From: CAZTAO01 sp964611645
GTDB taxonomy: Bacteria > Armatimonadota > UBA5829
Direction: 5' to 3'
Assembly: GCA_964611645.1 (NCBI GenBank)
Contig: CAZTAO010000128.1
Coordinates: 1-6,054, forward strand
Length of the DNA stretch: 6,054 nucleotides
The translations under genes were made by a program, and so were the position numbers. The notes below the pieces were generated by a model. It was not told the DNA's origin. It did no database searches and worked only from the letters and a program-made list of their open reading frames with translations. Shown one piece after another: positions 5,256 to 6,054 of the stretch. Position 1 is the stretch's first letter. Each line of letters starts with the position of its first letter.

Positions 5256-6054
5256 TACCGCACCTCCGAAACGCTGATGGTCACGTTGCCCAGGATGGGT
5301 ATCTCACGCTGGCCGAGAACGATATCAGAAAGCGGCTCCCGCAGCGACACGTGGCTAACACCCGCGACCCCGTCCAGCAGGACTACCAGATCGGAGGGAT
5401 AGACTGCCATTCCAAAGTCCTGATTCTCAAAGGCAAACTGACCTGACAGCGCACTCATTGCCCGACCACGAACAGTATTGGGGTCTTCACCAGGGTAAAG
5501 GAACAAATCGGCGTTTACATTAACCGGGACATAAACGGGATCTACGATGCCGGCATCTATGGTGAGGAGCCTCCGCGCTTCAAGATAGTCGGTGAGTCCG
5601 GACTTCAACTGTGGAGATGGAAGCCCACCACCTTCCGGAGCAATACACACTCTCACGGAATACATTCTCAGGCTCGTGTCATCATTGATGTCTATGATCC
5701 TCGCCTTGGCCACCCCTGGGAACGCTAGACACAACGACCGGTAGTCTTCCCTGGTAACCGCTTTCCAGGTCGAGCGAACAGTTGCCGGCGCGACAAGTCT
5801 GGCGTGTTCCAGCGATTCCTTGTCGGCTCCACCCGTGGCCGCGATGGGGTTGTCCACGGTGAATGCGGACGTCGAACCAATCGTGCTGACCAACTGCCCT
5901 ATTCTATGCGGCGCGATGTTGCCCGCCGCGCCTTGCGTCGAAATGTAGGATACTTCAACCAACCTACCTTCATTTGGTAACACCCCACATGTGCCGTCGC
6001 CGAAGATAATGGAGACTACATCAAGGCCATCGGTATCCACGCGGTAGTGAAGAT
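5255..6054 (-). CDS. Baseplate J-like protein (partial, 5' end outside window)
   Basis: About 265 C-terminal residues are visible; the frame remains open through 6054, and the GTG at 6040 is internal (LHYRVDTDGLDVV reads straight through it). Family marks: FGDG followed by VLPNEGRLVEVSY near the visible start, GAAGNI, then GGADKESLEHARLVAPATV, the hallmark AVTREDYRSLCLAFPGVAKARI block, a C-terminal domain with VPVNVNADLFLYPGED, and FGMAVYPSDLVVLLDGVAGVSHV. This is the gpJ / gp6-like wedge protein that forms the hexagonal baseplate periphery of contractile tails and carries the fibre network. It ends in TAA, overlapping the next ATG by one base. The missing N-terminal part and the earlier tail genes should lie beyond 6054. 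Whether it belongs to a complete prophage cannot be seen. Confidence 0.88.
   Translation of the reverse strand, partial: LHYRVDTDGLDVVSIIFGDGTCGVLPNEGRLVEVSYISTQGAAGNIAPHRIGQLVSTIGSTSAFTVDNPIAATGGADKESLEHARLVAPATVRSTWKAVTREDYRSLCLAFPGVAKARIIDINDDTSLRMYSVRVCIAPEGGGLPSPQLKSGLTDYLEARRLLTIDAGIVDPVYVPVNVNADLFLYPGEDPNTVRGRAMSALSGQFAFENQDFGMAVYPSDLVVLLDGVAGVSHVSLREPLSDIVLGQREIPILGNVTISVSEVR
5262..5267 (-). promoter_or_regulatory. Ribosome binding site of the tail protein I-like gene
   Basis: GGAGGT on the minus strand within the end of the J-like gene, 6 nt before the ATG at 5255. It supports this start and the coupled TAATG junction. Confidence 0.75.

Overview
The window is a bacterial accessory region of mixed phage and mobile-element origin. 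Every gene I can support is read on the minus strand, so transcription runs from position 6054 towards 1. Moderately high GC by eye, strong GGAGG-type ribosome binding sites and two TTG start codons fit a Gram-positive or similar host, but the host cannot be named from this sequence.

Right part (3904-6054): the end of a contractile-tail baseplate and tail-fibre cassette. It holds a baseplate J-like wedge protein (5' end outside the window), a tail protein I / TIGR02242-like baseplate protein, and a DUF4815-like tail-fibre protein. The three are translationally coupled by 1-4 base overlaps. The fibre gene appears cut short: its C-terminal repeats stop abruptly and its last codons overlap the start of a recombinase gene.

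Middle (1793-3946): two full-length tyrosine recombinases overlapping by ATGA, with all catalytic residues. They match the second and third members of the 'recombinase in trio' (RIT) arrangement. Two bases after the second gene's stop codon lies a structured block of eight 11-bp half-sites (consensus TTATGTNGCGC). Six of them sit on an exact 17-bp register, mirrored around a perfect 20-bp palindrome. Each adjacent inverted pair has the 11-6-11 geometry of a Xer/dif-like core site. I read this as the recombination end of the trio element.

Left part (1-1680): a 306-residue amidoligase-family gene with a strong ribosome binding site and a stem-loop in its leader. It is followed by a decayed gene for the first trio member: an intact N-terminal domain, a missing catalytic core, and an out-of-frame C-terminal Tyr motif that runs to the window edge.

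Taken together, a trio element appears to have landed in or recombined with a prophage tail module. It lost its own first recombinase at the tail-fibre junction, and it lies next to an amidoligase gene and the wreck of a first-member gene from the same or another copy. The most interesting item is the mirrored half-site array at 1794-1970.
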